Below, one piece after another: positions 17,757 to 26,302 of a DNA stretch of 64,000 nt. The stretch covers positions 124,001 to 188,000 of the forward strand of contig NZ_CALPCN010000002.1 of the NCBI RefSeq assembly GCF_943193045.1. The letters run 5' to 3'. Numbering within the stretch: position 1 is the first letter of the stretch; each line of letters begins with the position of its first letter. Under the pieces are notes generated by a model that worked only from the letters and a program-made list of their open reading frames with translations, made no database searches and was not told the DNA's origin. Origin of the DNA: Pumilibacter muris (lineage in GTDB: Bacteria > Bacillota > Clostridia > Christensenellales > Pumilibacteraceae). A program made the position numbers and the translations under genes.

Positions 17757-19100
17757 TTACTTGGGCAACAACATGTCGCCGAATTTAATAACTTTGTATT
17801 TTCGCATAAGTTCGGAAGTGAGCAAAGCGACAACTGCGGGAACAATAAAATAGCACACCGCTATTCCGAGCGCAATTCGCCAGGCGGCAAGCCCCGCCGC
17901 GTGCGACGCGGAAATGGTGCCGAACACGCCCACAAGACCCGCCGTGCCCATTCCGCTTCCCGTATAGTTGCACCTTAGCCCGAACACCGCGCTCGTAAGA
18001 GGTCCCGCAACAACGCTCGCCGCAATAGCGGGAACGAGAATAAGCATATTTTTGGCAAGGTTGGGAATTTGAAGCATGCTTGTGCCTATTCCCTGACTAA
18101 CAAGCCCGCCCCACTTATTTTCGCGGAACGACGCGACGGCGAACCCCACCATGTGCGCGCAACACCCCGCGCAAGCGGCAGCCGCCGCAAGCTCGCTCGC
18201 GCCTTGCAACGAAGTGCCCGCGAGCGGACTGAACAGCATAACACCGAACGCCGCGCTCGAAGTGGGAAACGTTAGCAACAGCCCCATAACTACCGCCACT
18301 ATTATGCCGAAAGATATAGGTTCCCAACTGATTGCGTGGCTTATGCCGCGCCCGAGCAAAGCGAACAACATTCCGAAAGGAATACCGAGCACGATTGCGC
18401 CCGCGCTTCCCGCAAGCATAGCCGCAAGCGGAACAACTATAATATCTACGGGAGTTTTGCCCTCTATTAAAGAGCACACCTCTATTGCGGCAACAGACGC
18501 AACATAGCTCGCCACAGGGTCGCCTATGCCTATTCCGCCGCCCGTAGCGCCCCACACCTTTATTCCGCTAAGCACGAATATGTTAGTCATGTTGGCGCCG
18601 AGCATACCTGCGGCGGCAGCCGAAAACGTTGTAAGTTTTTTCGCCTTAAAGGAATGAGCTATTCCCACACCTATGCCCGCACCCATAATCATTTTGGCGG
18701 CGGTACCTATGTATTGTATGATTTTTCCTACTTTGTTGTTACCTATAAGAGTGCCTATTTGCCCTATTATAGTGCCCGCTATAAGAGTGCAAAACAAGCC
18801 GAGCGCCATACCCGAAAAAGCGGTTATAAAATATCTGTTTACAAATTTTTTAAAATAATATTTCGCCGTCTTTTTTTCTTCTTTTCGCGGCTCGCTTTCC
18901 TCTTGCCTTTCTTCGCGGTTTAAGGCAGACTTTTCGTATTCAGCGCCCAAACTTTCGGCTAACCGTTCGGCGGCAAGTTCCGAACGGCTTTGCCCGTTCT
19001 CGGAACCTAAGTCGCAAAACGTTGTTTCGTCGGCGTTCGCAGAAAGAGCTTCTCTTTTCTCGTTGTCTTCGTTCTCGGCAGTAATTTCTTGTTCGTTCAT
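17757..19100 (-). CDS. PTS EIIC-like multi-spanning membrane protein (PTS_EIIC_2 type)
   Basis: The protein has 447 residues. Residues 1-85 form a polar, Glu-rich extension. The remainder has about ten glycine-rich hydrophobic segments matching the PTS_EIIC_2 family, including SPLAGTSLQGASELAAAAACAGCCAHMVGFAV and the late NYTGSGMGTAGLVG. No EIIA or EIIB partner is nearby, so whether it moves a sugar by phosphotransfer is uncertain. GAGGAG precedes the ATG. Confidence 0.72.
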   Translation of the reverse strand: MNEQEITAENEDNEKREALSANADETTFCDLGSENGQSRSELAAERLAESLGAEYEKSALNREERQEESEPRKEEKKTAKYYFKKFVNRYFITAFSGMALGLFCTLIAGTIIGQIGTLIGNNKVGKIIQYIGTAAKMIMGAGIGVGIAHSFKAKKLTTFSAAAAGMLGANMTNIFVLSGIKVWGATGGGIGIGDPVASYVASVAAIEVCSLIEGKTPVDIIVVPLAAMLAGSAGAIVLGIPFGMLFALLGRGISHAISWEPISFGIIVAVVMGLLLTFPTSSAAFGVMLFSPLAGTSLQGASELAAAAACAGCCAHMVGFAVASFRENKWGGLVSQGIGTSMLQIPNLAKNMLILVPAIAASVVAGPLTSAVFGLRCNYTGSGMGTAGLVGVFGTISASHAAGLAAWRIALGIAVCYFIVPAVVALLTSELMRKYKVIKFGDMLLPK

Positions 19101-19141
19101 AAACTCCTCTAACGCAATTTAAATATATATTGCTTTATTAT

Positions 19142-19174
19142 GCCATTGCAAGCGAGTGAAACGAGCGCGGCAAT
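19142..19174 (-). repeat. REP-like repeat unit, inverted
   Basis: On the minus strand it reads ATTGCCGCGCTCG...GCTTGCAATGG, inverted relative to the unit 28 bases away. Confidence 0.55.
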
Positions 19175-19201
19175 TTATGCGGCGTTATTCATGCCTTGCA
19201 T

Positions 19202-19230
19202 GGGATTGCTTCGCTATGCTCGCAATGACA
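19202..19230 (+). repeat. REP-like repeat unit
   Basis: It reads GGGATTGCTTCGCTATGC and ends CTCGCAATGACA, nearly identical to the unit at 41827-41856. Confidence 0.65.
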
Positions 19231-19250
19231 ATGCGATGTAGTTTCGCTCT

Positions 19251-19682
19251 CTATACGTTCGCTTTGTCTTTGGGTGCGAGCGCGAAGCTGAACGACGCGG
19301 ATACGCACGTTTTGCCGTCTACCGTAACTTTGCCTTCGCAAAAGTAGAAAATCGCTTTGCTGCGCACTATTTTGCATTCGGTTTTAATTGTGTCGCCCGG
19401 ACGCACGGGATTGCGGAATTTAACGCCGTCGAGCCCCGTGTACATAGGCACAAAGTCGCCGCCCTTATCGGCAAACAAAGCGCAAGCCGATTGCGCCATA
19501 ATTTCGCACAAAATCACACCGGGCACAACGGGATTGCCCGGAAAATGCCCGCGCAAGAAAAATTCGTCGCCGCGAACATGATACACGCCTTCCGCAACTC
19601 CGTCGGCGTTCACGTTCACCTCGTCGAGCAAAAGCATGTCGTCGCGGTGCGGAATTATTTTCATAATTTCTTCTTTGTTCAT
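19251..19682 (-). CDS. fabZ: 3-hydroxyacyl-ACP dehydratase
   Basis: The protein has 143 residues, the usual FabZ size. It dehydrates 3-hydroxyacyl-ACP in fatty-acid elongation. The catalytic pair is His46 and Glu60 in HFPGNPVVPGVILCE, 14 residues apart as expected; IPHRDDMLLLDE near the start is also typical. A ribosome binding site (AGGAG) lies upstream. It stands alone rather than in a fab cluster, downstream of pflA. Confidence 0.94.
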   Translation of the reverse strand: MNKEEIMKIIPHRDDMLLLDEVNVNADGVAEGVYHVRGDEFFLRGHFPGNPVVPGVILCEIMAQSACALFADKGGDFVPMYTGLDGVKFRNPVRPGDTIKTECKIVRSKAIFYFCEGKVTVDGKTCVSASFSFALAPKDKANV

Positions 19683-19716
19683 TTTTTTATATCTCCTTTT
19701 TCGGTTTTGCCGATTT

Positions 19717-20394
19717 TTATTTCTGCAATATTCGTTTCAGCTCTTCAAGCCTTTCTTGCGACAAAGGCGGAACGCCTTCGAGCGGATATTCGAGCCCTAA
19801 TTTGCGCCATTTCGGCACACCCATTGTGTGGTACGGCAACAGCTCGATTTTTTCCGCGCCCGCAGCCATACGCTTAACCGCCCTCACAACTTCGGGGGTG
19901 TCGGTGAGCTTCGGAACGCACACAAGCCTCGCCCAAAATTTTTTGTTATGCTCCCGCAAATATTCGAGCGACTGTATAAGCGACTTTTGCGGCACCCCCG
20001 TAAGCTTAGAAAACGCGTCGGGTTCGGGGTGCTTAATATCTATTATCGTAAGGTCGGCAAGTTCCAACGCCTCAGGGCAAAACACTCCGCCGCCCGTATC
20101 GAGCGCCGTATGAATCCGTCTGCTTTTAAGCTCTTTTAAAAGCTTTATTGCGCCCTCTTTTTGAAACAGCGGCTCACCGCCCGAAAGCGTAACGCCGCCG
20201 TTGTTGCCGTAGTAGGTTTTATAGCGGACGCACCAATCCGCAAGTTCCGCCTCGTCACGCTCTTCGCCGCCCTGCCAAGTGTCGGGATTATGGCAGTATT
20301 TGCACCGCATAACGCACCCCGAAAAAAATACTACGGTGCGTATTCCCGGCCCGTCGAGAGCTCCCAAAGTTTCGATTGAGTGAATTTTAACCAT
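19717..20394 (-). CDS. pflA: Pyruvate formate-lyase-activating enzyme
   Basis: The protein has 225 residues. This radical-SAM enzyme makes the glycyl radical of PflB. The iron-sulfur ligands are Cys27, Cys31 and Cys34 in CVMRCKYC, followed by HNPDTW, as in classical PflA. GGVTLSGGEPLFQ is the SAM-contact motif. There is no clear ribosome binding site, but the gene begins 9 bases after the stop of the LRR gene, so translation may be coupled. pflB lies upstream, with the LRR gene between. Confidence 0.95.
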   Translation of the reverse strand: MVKIHSIETLGALDGPGIRTVVFFSGCVMRCKYCHNPDTWQGGEERDEAELADWCVRYKTYYGNNGGVTLSGGEPLFQKEGAIKLLKELKSRRIHTALDTGGGVFCPEALELADLTIIDIKHPEPDAFSKLTGVPQKSLIQSLEYLREHNKKFWARLVCVPKLTDTPEVVRAVKRMAAGAEKIELLPYHTMGVPKWRKLGLEYPLEGVPPLSQERLEELKRILQK

Positions 20395-20403
20395 AACTGT
20401 TTT

Positions 20404-21426
20404 TTATGTAAAAATAAATCTAATATGCTTGCGTTCGTCGCCGAAAGCTTTATTTATGCAATTTTTTATCTTTTTTGGCATGGTAACATTTCGTAATCTA
20501 CTGCATTCCGAAAAAGCATTCCAATCAATATTAAATACACTATTAGGAATTGTTATGCTTGTTAAACTACTACATCCCGCGAACGCACTACCACCGATAT
20601 TCGTTACTCCGTTAGGAATTGTTATATTTGTTAAACTGCTGCATCCCGCGAATGCGCAATACCAAATGCCCTTTACACTTATAGGTATTTTAATGCTTTT
20701 TAAGCCACTGCATCCCGAAAATGTATATACGCCGATACTTGTCACGCCATTAGGTATTATTATACTTGTTAGACTACTACATCCATAGAACGCCTCAGTT
20801 CCAATACTCCTTACGCTATTAGGTATTATGACATTTCCTCCTTTGCCTTTATATTTTTTTAATAGTCCGTTCTCTATTTCAAAGTCGGATTTAATTTTGA
20901 GTTGCAACTGCCATTGCGCTTCTTGCAGTTGTCTTTGCTTAGCTTGTAGCTGTCTTTGTCTCTCCTGCTCTTCCTTTTGTTTTGCAAGTTCAAACGCTTT
21001 TTGACGCAATTCGGCTTCTTTTTGCTTTTGTCGTTCTACCTCTTCTTTTTCAAACTCTGCTCTTGTTTTTCGCGAATGAGCTTTTTGCGCAGCTCCCGCA
21101 AGTTCGGAAAATAAATCGAAGTCATTTTTTATTTCGCTATTCCCGCAAAACTTTTTACGCGAGGCGGCAATGCGCGCCGATTTTTTGAAAGTTTCCGCGT
21201 CGAGTTCCGAAAAGTTCCGAACGGAACATTCCCCGCAGCATTGCAAAGAAAAACAATCGAATTTACGCGAGTTTACAGCGGTGTAATTCCCGAAATACCG
21301 AGCATAATCCGACTGCGAAGTGTCCGCAAGCTCGCCGAACGCGTCGCCCGACCAAATAAATTCCGCGCTTTTTTTTGCACAAGCAGAAGCAAACGCTTCA
21401 TTCAATTTTATTTGTTCGTTTGTCAT
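20404..21426 (-). CDS. Cytoplasmic leucine-rich-repeat (BspA-type) protein with coiled coil
   Basis: The protein has 340 residues and no signal peptide. Residues 1-115 form a Cys-containing N-terminal region. Residues about 120-180 are a highly charged Gln/Glu/Lys/Arg coiled coil. Residues about 195-325 hold five LRR_5 repeats of the type AFxGCSSLTSITIPNSV. AAAGGAAG precedes the ATG. It lies between pflB and pflA on the same strand, and it is clearly richer in A/T than either. A related repeat domain occurs in the secreted 1767-3695 protein. Function unknown. Confidence 0.8.
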   Translation of the reverse strand: MTNEQIKLNEAFASACAKKSAEFIWSGDAFGELADTSQSDYARYFGNYTAVNSRKFDCFSLQCCGECSVRNFSELDAETFKKSARIAASRKKFCGNSEIKNDFDLFSELAGAAQKAHSRKTRAEFEKEEVERQKQKEAELRQKAFELAKQKEEQERQRQLQAKQRQLQEAQWQLQLKIKSDFEIENGLLKKYKGKGGNVIIPNSVRSIGTEAFYGCSSLTSIIIPNGVTSIGVYTFSGCSGLKSIKIPISVKGIWYCAFAGCSSLTNITIPNGVTNIGGSAFAGCSSLTSITIPNSVFNIDWNAFSECSRLRNVTMPKKIKNCINKAFGDERKHIRFIFT

Positions 21427-21463
21427 TTTTCTTCCTTTAAAAGATTTCTCGACTTTGCGCTTA

Positions 21464-21500
21464 GGACTGCCGCGCTCGCTTTGCTCGCTCGCAGTGACAT
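21464..21500 (+). repeat. REP-like repeat unit
   Basis: It reads GGACTGCCGCGCTCGC and ends CTCGCAGTGACAT, a diverged member of the ATTGC...GCAATGAC family. Confidence 0.5.
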
Positions 21501-21648
21501 GTATGCCGTAAGACTATTGCCTAAGGCGGTGCAGACGGGTGCAAAGAGGCGCAACAGTCGGCTCGCCGATGAGGGCGCGTATTTCACACATACGCAACCG
21601 AATCGGCGTGCCGAGCGTAGCGCCTATATGTGCCCGTATGCGCCGCCG

Positions 21649-23871
21649 TTACATTTGTTCGAAGAAAGTGCGTTTAAGCACCTCTTCCCTATGCCCTTTG
21701 CTTAGCACGCAGAAACGAACGGCATAGCCCGAAACGCGAATAGTTAGGTTAGGATATTTTTCGGGATGTTCGTGGGCGTCCAACAAAACGGACTTATCGT
21801 ATACGTTTATGTTAAGATGATGTCCGCCGCGCGCAAAGTAGCCGTCGAGAATTGCGGAAAGATTTTGAACGCGAACGGGTTTGTCTTTGCCGAGAGTGGC
21901 GGGCACAAGTCCGAAAGTGTTCGAAATTCCGTCGCGGCAATAGTTGTAGCTTAGCTTCGAAACGGAGTTCAGCGATGCGAGCGCGCCGCTGTGCTCGCGG
22001 TTGTGGAGCGGATTCGCACCCGGTGCGAACGGCTCACCTTTTTTTCTTCCGCACGGAGTGGCGCCCGTTTTCTTGCCGTACACAACGTTGCTCGTAATGG
22101 TAAGCAAGCTAAGCGTGTGTTTCGCGCCTCTATAACACGGGGTGCGGCATAGCGCTTTATAGAAGTAGTCGGTAAGGTGGCGGGCTATGTCGTCAACACG
22201 GTCGTCGTCGTTGCCGTATTTGGGGAAATCGCCTTGTGTAACGTAGTCAACGATAAGTCCCGATTCGTCGGCTACGGGAGTTACGCTCGCGTATTTTATT
22301 GCCGAAAGACTGTCGGCGGCAACGCTTATGCCCGCCGCGCCGAACGCCATTAGCCGCTCAACATAAGTGTCGTGAAGCGCCATTTGCAACTTCTCATAAG
22401 CATACTTATCGTGCATGTAGTGAATTATGTTCATTGTGTTTACATACGTTTCGGCAAGCCAGTCGATATATTTGTGATAGCGTTCGAGCACTTCTTCATA
22501 GTTCAGTTTTCCGCTTAAAGGGGGCATTTCAAACGCCACGCGCTCGCCCGTCATTTCGTCGCGCCCGCCGTTTATAGACATTAAAAGTACCTTAGCCAAA
22601 TTGCAACGCGCGCCGAAAAACTGCATCTGTTTGCCTATTTTCATTGCCGAAACGCAGCAAGCTATTCCGTAATCGTCGCCGTATATGGGGCGCATAAGGT
22701 CGTCGGATTCGTATTGAATAGAGCTTGTGTCTATGCTCACCGCCGAACAGAATTTTTTGAATTCTTCGGGCAGTTTTTCCGACCACAGCACCGTAAGGTT
22801 AGGCTCCGGCGACGCGTTAAGATTATACAGCGTGTTCAAAATTCTGAAACTCGATTTCGTTACGAGCGTGCGGCCGTCCTCTCCCATGCCGCCTATGCTC
22901 TCGGTTACCCATGTGGGGTCGCCCGCGAAAAGCTCGTTGTATTCGGGCGTTCTGAGCTGGCGGTTTAAGCGCAACTTTAACACAAGTTGGTCTATAAGTT
23001 CTTGCGCGCTCTCTTCGGTAAGAACGCCGTTTTTAATGTCGCGCTCAATGTAAATATCGAAGAACGTAGAGGTTCTGCCTATGCTCATAGCCGCGCCGTT
23101 TTGTTCTTTAATAGCGCCGAGATAAGCGTAATACGTCCACTGAATAGCTTCGCGCGCGTTTTCGGCAGGGCGGGTTATGTCGTCGCCGTATGCCGCCGCC
23201 ATTTTCGCAAGCTTACCCAAAAAGTCAACCTGGCGGAATACTTCTTCTCTAAGCCTTATGTTTTCCTCGCTCATGTATTTATGGGCGAGCGATTCGAAAT
23301 CGTGCTTTTTGTCGGCAATAAGCCTGTCGGTGCCGTATAGAGCCACTCGGCGATAGTCGCCTATTATTCTGCCTCTGCCGTAGGCGTCGGGAAGCCCCGT
23401 AAGTATGCCGTATTTTCTAAGCTTGCGCATCTCGTCGGTATACACGCGAAAAACGCCGTCGTTGTGAGTGGTTTTATATTCGAAGTTGTCTTCTATTTTT
23501 TGGCTGAGCTTGTAGCCGTATGCCTCGCAAGCGCCGCGCGCCATGCGTATGCCTCCGAACGGATTCACGCCGCGAACAAGCGGTTGCTCGGTTTGCAATC
23601 CGAAAATAATTTCGTTTTCGCGGTCAACGTATCCCGGAGCATAGCTCAAAAGCGACGAAACCTTTTCGGTATCCACCCCGAGCACGCCGCCGTTTTCTCG
23701 CTCGCGCTTTAATAAATCCTCGTATATGGCAAGCAATTTTTTCGTTTTCGCGGTAGCTTTTTTCAAAAAGCCCGAATCGCCCGAATACGGCGCGTAATTC
23801 TTTTGAATAAAATCGCGCACGTCTATGCTCTCACACCAGTTGCCTTTTTTAAAATCTTTCCATGCTTCCAT
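21649..23871 (-). CDS. pflB: Pyruvate formate-lyase
   Basis: The protein has 740 residues. It converts pyruvate and CoA to formate and acetyl-CoA. The active-site pair is Cys405-Cys406 in GIACCVSAM, and the glycyl-radical site is Gly715 in RVSGYAVRF, 26 residues from the end. The start is the ATG at 23871 ([12 protein letters not shown], as in other PflB) with AAGAGGG upstream; an in-frame ATG 21 bases earlier lacks spacing to a site. Its activase gene lies downstream. Confidence 0.97.
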   Translation of the reverse strand: MEAWKDFKKGNWCESIDVRDFIQKNYAPYSGDSGFLKKATAKTKKLLAIYEDLLKRERENGGVLGVDTEKVSSLLSYAPGYVDRENEIIFGLQTEQPLVRGVNPFGGIRMARGACEAYGYKLSQKIEDNFEYKTTHNDGVFRVYTDEMRKLRKYGILTGLPDAYGRGRIIGDYRRVALYGTDRLIADKKHDFESLAHKYMSEENIRLREEVFRQVDFLGKLAKMAAAYGDDITRPAENAREAIQWTYYAYLGAIKEQNGAAMSIGRTSTFFDIYIERDIKNGVLTEESAQELIDQLVLKLRLNRQLRTPEYNELFAGDPTWVTESIGGMGEDGRTLVTKSSFRILNTLYNLNASPEPNLTVLWSEKLPEEFKKFCSAVSIDTSSIQYESDDLMRPIYGDDYGIACCVSAMKIGKQMQFFGARCNLAKVLLMSINGGRDEMTGERVAFEMPPLSGKLNYEEVLERYHKYIDWLAETYVNTMNIIHYMHDKYAYEKLQMALHDTYVERLMAFGAAGISVAADSLSAIKYASVTPVADESGLIVDYVTQGDFPKYGNDDDRVDDIARHLTDYFYKALCRTPCYRGAKHTLSLLTITSNVVYGKKTGATPCGRKKGEPFAPGANPLHNREHSGALASLNSVSKLSYNYCRDGISNTFGLVPATLGKDKPVRVQNLSAILDGYFARGGHHLNINVYDKSVLLDAHEHPEKYPNLTIRVSGYAVRFCVLSKGHREEVLKRTFFEQM

Positions 23872-23929
23872 GTTTTTGCCCTCTTCCCGCATTTGCGGAT
23901 AAATAATTTTTGCGTTTTTTCACACTCTG

Positions 23930-26287
23930 CTAAAACCTTTCGGTTTCGTCGTATTTACATTCGAATTCAAATTCCCGAACGCCGAGTTCGCTCCTAACCG
24001 TAACCACTCCTATTCCCGGCGAAACGCTTCTTGCAAAAAAGCCCCCGCGCCCGCCTTCCAAACTCAAATGATTCGCACCCTCTATTGCAAGCGAGCCGCC
24101 CGCATGAACCGAAACGGGCATAAAGCAATAGTCGAGCACGTTTCCGAAGCCGTCTTCGGCAAACAGCGAAAAAGCTATTCTCTCATAAGATTTTGAGCAA
24201 ACGAGCTCCCTCTCGCACGAAGGTTGCACCCTAAGAGTTTTAACTATGTCGGGCGAAAGCGTTCGCGTCTTTTTAACTTCTCCGCCGTAAACCGCTTCGA
24301 ACGTGTATTTCGCCCCGTTCGGCGGAACGCGCGAATATTTTTCGAGAAGTTCGCCGAGCGCGCGCCTATCGTATTTGCCAAATATACGCAATAAAGCTTC
24401 TTTACGCGAATTTAAAAAGCCGAACAAACACGCGCCCTTTCTGTCGTATTCTTTTAAAAGACTTTTAAACAGCTTCAACTTAAATCCCGAGCCCAACTCG
24501 CAAGCGGGAAGTTCGCCCGCGAAATCGTCGATTACTACGGGCGGATGCTTTAAATGCTGCCACCGCTTTCTGTCGGGAAAATACTCTCCGACTTTAACGT
24601 CGTTGCGGTACATAATTATTTTGTCGGCGTTTGTGAAAACGTACAGCTTCCCCGTGTAATCGTCGGCCGACAGATTAGAAGAAAGTTCCAAAACGGGTTC
24701 GGTGTCGGTTTGGCTTATGTATGCGTATGCGGCAAGTTTGGGGTTTCGGTTTTGGTCGAACACGCCGTAATTGTTCACGCTGTCGCCGTTTCCTCTGCCT
24801 CGCCCCGTAGCGAAATCGCAAAAGCTCATTCCGAAAGCACCGAGCGCGGAGCCGCCCAACGTGTCGTTAATCGCCTCTATGTGCCTAAGCGCCTGTTCCA
24901 AACGCACGCTCTCGGCGTCGTATGTGCGGGCGGGGCGGTTTTTGCCGCAATGCTCGCCGAGCAAAAACGGCACAAACAGCTTGCCCGTTTTGCGTTTTTT
25001 GCGCGACGGGCGGTAAGTTTCGTTAAACGCGAACACGTCTTCTATCGGGCGGCTCGCAAGAAAGTTGCGGGCGCCCAAAGTGGCGCGCGTGGGGTCGGCT
25101 TCTTTCGCCGTTTTGTGAGCCTTAAAATACAGCTCGTCGGAATCGCCCGAATTATTTACGCGCACTCCCCACGCTATAACCGACGGATTGTTTCGGTCGC
25201 GCGTAACCATGTCGGTAACGTTAGTTAAAAACGCGTCTTTCCATTCGGCGCCTCCCACATAGCCGTCGCCGTAAACGTCTTCTATAACCATAAGACCTAT
25301 GCGGTTGCACTCGTCTATAAAGTCGCGCCCGGCTTGTCCCATTGTGCGCACAGCGTTGCAACCCGCCGCTTTTATTATGCGAGCGTCCCGCCTTTCGGTT
25401 TCACCCGTTGCCGAACGCCCTATGCTCGGATAGCAGTCGGCGCGCAAAAGCCCTATGAGTTTAGTCGGCTTGCCGTTAAGATAAAAGCCGTCGCGCTTAA
25501 ATTCAGCCGAAACAAATCCGAACGCCACGCTTTTGCAATCAAGAATTTTTTTGCCGCTTTTAAGACGCACCGACGCAGTATAAAGCGCGGGAGAATCGGG
25601 CGACCAACATTGAATTTGCGAACATTCGCCTTTTAATCGCACCGAATTGCCTTGAACGCTACGCGCCGCGAGCGTCCCAACGCTGTTGCCGTCGAAATCG
25701 AATATTTCGCCGTCGAGCTCGGTGTCGGGGTAATAATCGAACATTTCCACGTCGGCGGTGACGGTGCGCGAGTTTCCCGCGCCGTATGTGCGAACGCACA
25801 CGTCGCGTATGTCTCTGCCGTCGCAAATCATAAAAACGACGTCGCGGCATATTCCGCCAAACAGCGCCAAAGGTCCGCGAGTGCCGCAACAAGGCACTTC
25901 CGCGCGCAAATTCGAATCAACTTTCAATACAATGCGGTTTTCGTACTCGTATTTTACGGGTGCGGTTATATCCGCCACAAAAGGGCTTTCCCCTTTATGG
26001 CTGGTAACGAAAATCCCGTTAACGTACACTTCCACATACGAAAGCACCCCTTCGAGACTCAACAATAGCCGCTTGCCGTTATAAGACTCGGGAACGGTTA
26101 AAACTCTCGAATAAGTGCTGAGCGCGCGCATATTTCTTTCGTCGAAATATTCGCGACTGTCGCACTCTATGTTATGCGGAATTTGAACTATAAAGCTATC
26201 CGACCAATCGAACTCGCGTTCGAGGCAATCTTGCGTAAAGCCTTTGCGGTACAGCCATCCGTCGTTTATGGGTATATGCTTAATCAA
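23930..26287 (-). CDS. Glycoside hydrolase family 2-like protein lacking the acid/base Glu
   Basis: The protein has 785 residues and no signal peptide, so it is cytoplasmic. The order is GH2 sugar-binding jelly roll (about 1-160, with GGICRDV), immunoglobulin-like domain (about 165-265), TIM barrel (from about 268, NGKPTKLIGLLR) and C-terminal beta domains. The probable nucleophile is Glu445 in LLGEHCG. The position of the acid/base Glu reads WGVRVNNSGDS where relatives have VRINES, so Asn379 replaces it. It may be inactive, altered, or a binding protein. The start is TTG with GGAGG 6 bases upstream. It begins 15 bases after the P-type ATPase gene. Confidence 0.82.
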   Translation of the reverse strand: MIKHIPINDGWLYRKGFTQDCLEREFDWSDSFIVQIPHNIECDSREYFDERNMRALSTYSRVLTVPESYNGKRLLLSLEGVLSYVEVYVNGIFVTSHKGESPFVADITAPVKYEYENRIVLKVDSNLRAEVPCCGTRGPLALFGGICRDVVFMICDGRDIRDVCVRTYGAGNSRTVTADVEMFDYYPDTELDGEIFDFDGNSVGTLAARSVQGNSVRLKGECSQIQCWSPDSPALYTASVRLKSGKKILDCKSVAFGFVSAEFKRDGFYLNGKPTKLIGLLRADCYPSIGRSATGETERRDARIIKAAGCNAVRTMGQAGRDFIDECNRIGLMVIEDVYGDGYVGGAEWKDAFLTNVTDMVTRDRNNPSVIAWGVRVNNSGDSDELYFKAHKTAKEADPTRATLGARNFLASRPIEDVFAFNETYRPSRKKRKTGKLFVPFLLGEHCGKNRPARTYDAESVRLEQALRHIEAINDTLGGSALGAFGMSFCDFATGRGRGNGDSVNNYGVFDQNRNPKLAAYAYISQTDTEPVLELSSNLSADDYTGKLYVFTNADKIIMYRNDVKVGEYFPDRKRWQHLKHPPVVIDDFAGELPACELGSGFKLKLFKSLLKEYDRKGACLFGFLNSRKEALLRIFGKYDRRALGELLEKYSRVPPNGAKYTFEAVYGGEVKKTRTLSPDIVKTLRVQPSCERELVCSKSYERIAFSLFAEDGFGNVLDYCFMPVSVHAGGSLAIEGANHLSLEGGRGGFFARSVSPGIGVVTVRSELGVREFEFECKYDETERF

Positions 26288-26302
26288 TTACCGCCTCCGC
26301 TA

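Noticed and set aside
17757-19100. Complete PTS sugar uptake system
   Set aside because: No EIIA, EIIB or sugar-specific enzyme is adjacent; only an EIIC-like membrane protein is present.
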